Source: Hydractinia symbiolongicarpus
Lineage: Eukaryota > Cnidaria > Hydrozoa > Anthoathecata > Hydractiniidae
DNA: 64,000 nt
Assembly: GCF_029227915.1 (NCBI RefSeq)
Contig: NC_079881.1
Span: 32,463,501-32,527,500 of the forward strand
Direction of reading: 5' to 3'
Shown: in pieces, positions 61,803 through 64,000 of the stretch
How positions within the stretch are numbered: the first letter of the stretch is position 1
How the letters are laid out: each line of letters begins with the position of its first letter
Made by a program: the position numbers and the translations under genes
Notes under the pieces: generated by a model
What the model saw: the letters and a program-made list of their open reading frames with translations, nothing else
What the model was told of the DNA's origin: nothing
Database searches by the model: none

Positions 61803-62719
61803 ATCAAATATTAGTATAGTTGTTGCTCATGAGAACTTTGCATATTGGAAAAATTCATTAGAAGTATTGCAGTTAATATATTTAGCTTGTTAGTTTGTTA
61901 TGTCTAGTTTATACAGTCGCATTAATGTCGTGTGGAATTCAGATCTAGTACGATGTTTCAGTGACAGGAAGCTGATTGCCTATTTACATTATAACATCTT
62001 CTGCATACGTACTGGTCTGTTGAAATCATTTTGATGCGATGCTATTATACCTGTATAAAGTAGGCCTTAGATATGTCTCTATTTTGTCACGATTTTCATT
62101 ATTATTTTCCTAAATTACCTAGCACTATATATAATAGATCATAAATTTTAACGTTAACAGTTAAAGAAGAGAAAAAAAATCAATTTTGTGAAAAGTTGTA
62201 TTAAATTAAAAATACAAGTATATAGAAGGCTTTTTGAATTATTTGACTATATCGTCTGAACCAGATTATCAAGGGACCGAATGATAACATATCTGTAAAA
62301 AAATATAAATACCGAAATAGAGCATGCTGTAGTTTGCGGGAAATTATGAAGTACCTAAAAGCACCCTAGCAGTAAATCTTAATTACTTCCAATTAGACCC
62401 CCTTTTCTGATATTATATGTACCAAAAATACTAACCCTCCTCTCCAAAGACTGGTGGTTACCGAACATAAGAGCGCTACATAAACAAATACAAACTGAAA
62501 GTATTCGAAATCAAAATAAAAGTGAAGAAAAAATGGCCTGTTTTGTGATTTTTGCAACTGCTTCATTTGTATTTTTTAGCAAAACAAAAAATAACAAAAA
62601 ATGGAAGGTCAAATTGAAGGTCAAATTGATTGCCAACTTGGTAAGTATATTATCGTTATTGTTATCATTAGTCGTATGCATGAATAAAAAACTTATCGCA
62701 AATATTCGTCCTTTTAAGT
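61803..62719. other. Non-coding stretch
   Basis: No convincing exon. A 110-codon plus-strand frame beginning at 62533 has a hydrophobic start but conflicts with the better exon frame after 62720. Confidence 0.4.
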
Positions 62720-62865
62720 CGCGCTTTATGGTAAATTCATCGAGCACCGTATTAAACATCCCGGGTCAACGGGGTACAGATCGTTTGGCCGGTGGCTCAA
62801 GCAAGGTGGTGTGGAATGGACGGAGGGGGAAGATGCCACGGAAACATCGCCAGACGTGGAATTAA
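62720..62865 (+). CDS. Candidate internal exon upstream of the RGG exon
   Basis: In one frame the stretch reads ALYGKFIEHRIKHPGSTGYR, then SFGRWLKQGGVEWTEGED and SPDVEL, up to a GTAAGA donor at 62866. The single leftover A and the next exon's TG complete a codon. The acceptor is less clear. The family is unknown. Confidence 0.35.
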
Positions 62866-62983
62866 GTAAGATATCAATTTTCAAATGTTCAAAGTTCGTG
62901 TTACGTAATTAAACTATGGTATATATACTTCAGTTTTATCTATGAAATTTATTGAATTAACCTTTCCTTTATTTTTCCTTTAG

Positions 62984-63183
62984 TGAATGTCTGGACTCGA
63001 TTTTTAAGGTACAGATTGACCCACAGTGGTTCAATGGAGGCTGAGGTGTTTGGACGTTGGGTCCATAATGGCGGAAGAGAATTCCGAAAAAGCAAGGGTG
63101 AAGGAAGCAGTCGTGGTGGCCGACGCGGTCGTGGAGGTCAACGTGGTCGGGGGGGTCGGGGGGGTCGTATCAGACCTTACTAA
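62984..63183 (+). CDS. Candidate last exon with RGG-rich tail
   Basis: The exon follows a TTTTTCCTTTAG acceptor and encodes NVWTRFLRYRLTHSGSMEAE, VFGRWVHNGGREF, then a tail of RGG/GRGG repeats ending IRPY and TAA. The FGRW motif is echoed in the preceding exon. RGG tails usually bind RNA or are arginine-methylated. It could also belong to a transposon-derived protein. Confidence 0.4.
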
Positions 63184-63701
63184 TGTTTTTTTGTTTTTTT
63201 TTAATTTCGTCTGTTAACCTTTAGTAGAATGACGTAAGATCTCAACAAGAACAAGTCCTTTTGATTTAGAATTTCGTACTCCATAAGTCAGTGACAAAAG
63301 TAATTTTTGAGTAACTAAACGGTCTAATATGTAAAATATACGCGGATATACACTACAAATGGTATTTGGGTAAAATGGTCATCATTTCCGGTCCACAAAA
63401 TACAAACGAGAGATTGTGATGTGATATTCACAATAAAGATAGTTAAAATTGTTATGAGTTGTCTACAAAGTTTCATCGTGCAATCATTTGTAGCATTGAT
63501 TTTTTAAGGTCCCGTAAATCCTATAATTCCTGTTTCTTCGTCAATTACGTTTTATAGCAAGTGCTTCAGTTAACATCCGCCTGAGACACAGACTTCGAAG
63601 TTGCTCTCCTCTCGTTCTACTGAAGGTTAACCCTTCTAATTATTTATTACTTTATTTTATTAGTATGAATTAAAGAATTCTATTCCATTTAATCGTTTTT
63701 A
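63184..63701. other. 3' flanking, non-coding
   Basis: AT-rich sequence after the RGG exon, with AATAAA at 63431-63436. No gene. Confidence 0.4.
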
Positions 63702-63842
63702 TCTATATTATAATACCCGTTTACGTCTGTCCTTCTGTCTGTAACGCAAAATGGTAGCTTAGCTGCGCAAGTAGCGAGACGCACGCAGTGCTGTATAAAA
63801 AAGACGGACGAACCGTGGATTTTTCCACGGGCCACCGACTAG
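63702..63842 (+). mobile_element. Miniature Helitron, 141 bp
   Basis: It starts TC after A (63701) and ends CTAG before T (63843), with the hairpin CCGTGGATTTTTCCACGG near the 3' end. It is clearly related to 13241-13374 but diverged, so it is an independent insertion. No coding capacity. Confidence 0.8.
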
Positions 63843-64000
63843 TTCTTTTTAAGTTGTTTCCACATTAGATTAAAAGGTGTTGATTTAAGTATATGATTGC
63901 TCCGCACTTCATTAATTAACTGCCCAATTGTCCTTTCGTTTTTTGTTCTTATAGGGTGAGGGTAAGAGTAGAAAAACTTTAGTCCTATTTTCGCTATCGC
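63843..64000. other. Window end, nothing recognised
   Basis: No gene or repeat recognised. Confidence 0.4.

Overview
This is animal nuclear DNA: it is AT-rich, has short exons with GT/AG introns, and carries Helitrons, a Polinton-like element and MITEs. I suspect a cnidarian from the style of the transposons, but no single gene proves it. Host coding sequence is sparse. On the left (1-5.7 kb, minus strand) several in-phase exons carry a SET-domain segment and a protein-kinase-like segment. On the right (59.9-63.2 kb, plus strand) there are a few weak exon candidates, including an RGG-rich last exon. Almost everything else is mobile DNA.

Layout. 7.2-12.5 kb: a decayed Helentron-type Helitron on the minus strand (HUH Rep relic, Pif1 helicase, apurinic-like endonuclease, RPA-like protein). 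12.6-44.2 kb: a palindromic, Polinton-like element and a truncated tandem copy of it. 46.4-48.2 kb: a second Helitron relic of a different lineage, minus strand. 51.4-58.0 kb: an uninterrupted 2192-codon Helitron gene with an N-terminal 2A-like motif and an OTU-type protease domain, followed by 144-bp tandem repeats. Two miniature Helitron families and a probable hAT MITE are also present.

The central element is the most unusual part. The complete copy spans 29858-44205 (about 14.35 kb) and is bounded by a 5-bp duplication, ACGGT. It is two inverted arms of about 6.85 kb around a single-copy centre of about 0.86 kb. Each arm carries, from tip to centre, a protein-primed-type family B DNA polymerase with an N-terminal SAP motif, a protein with two SAP motifs and an MDM2-like RING, a DD35E retroviral-type integrase, and a small SAP protein. 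The centre holds one more RING protein. No capsid, protease or packaging ATPase gene is visible. The left-arm polymerase is intact; the right-arm copy is broken by a 187-bp and a 19-bp deletion. A segment of about 15.3 kb starting in the left flank was duplicated in tandem, so the window holds a truncated copy (14570-27869) and the complete one. The junction shows 5 bp of microhomology.

How the parts may work together (inference): polymerase and integrase would copy and insert the element. SAP motifs recur on four of its proteins and could target them to the element's DNA. The RING proteins could be ubiquitin ligases acting on host or element proteins. Repeated hairpins and a shared promoter module punctuate the genes.
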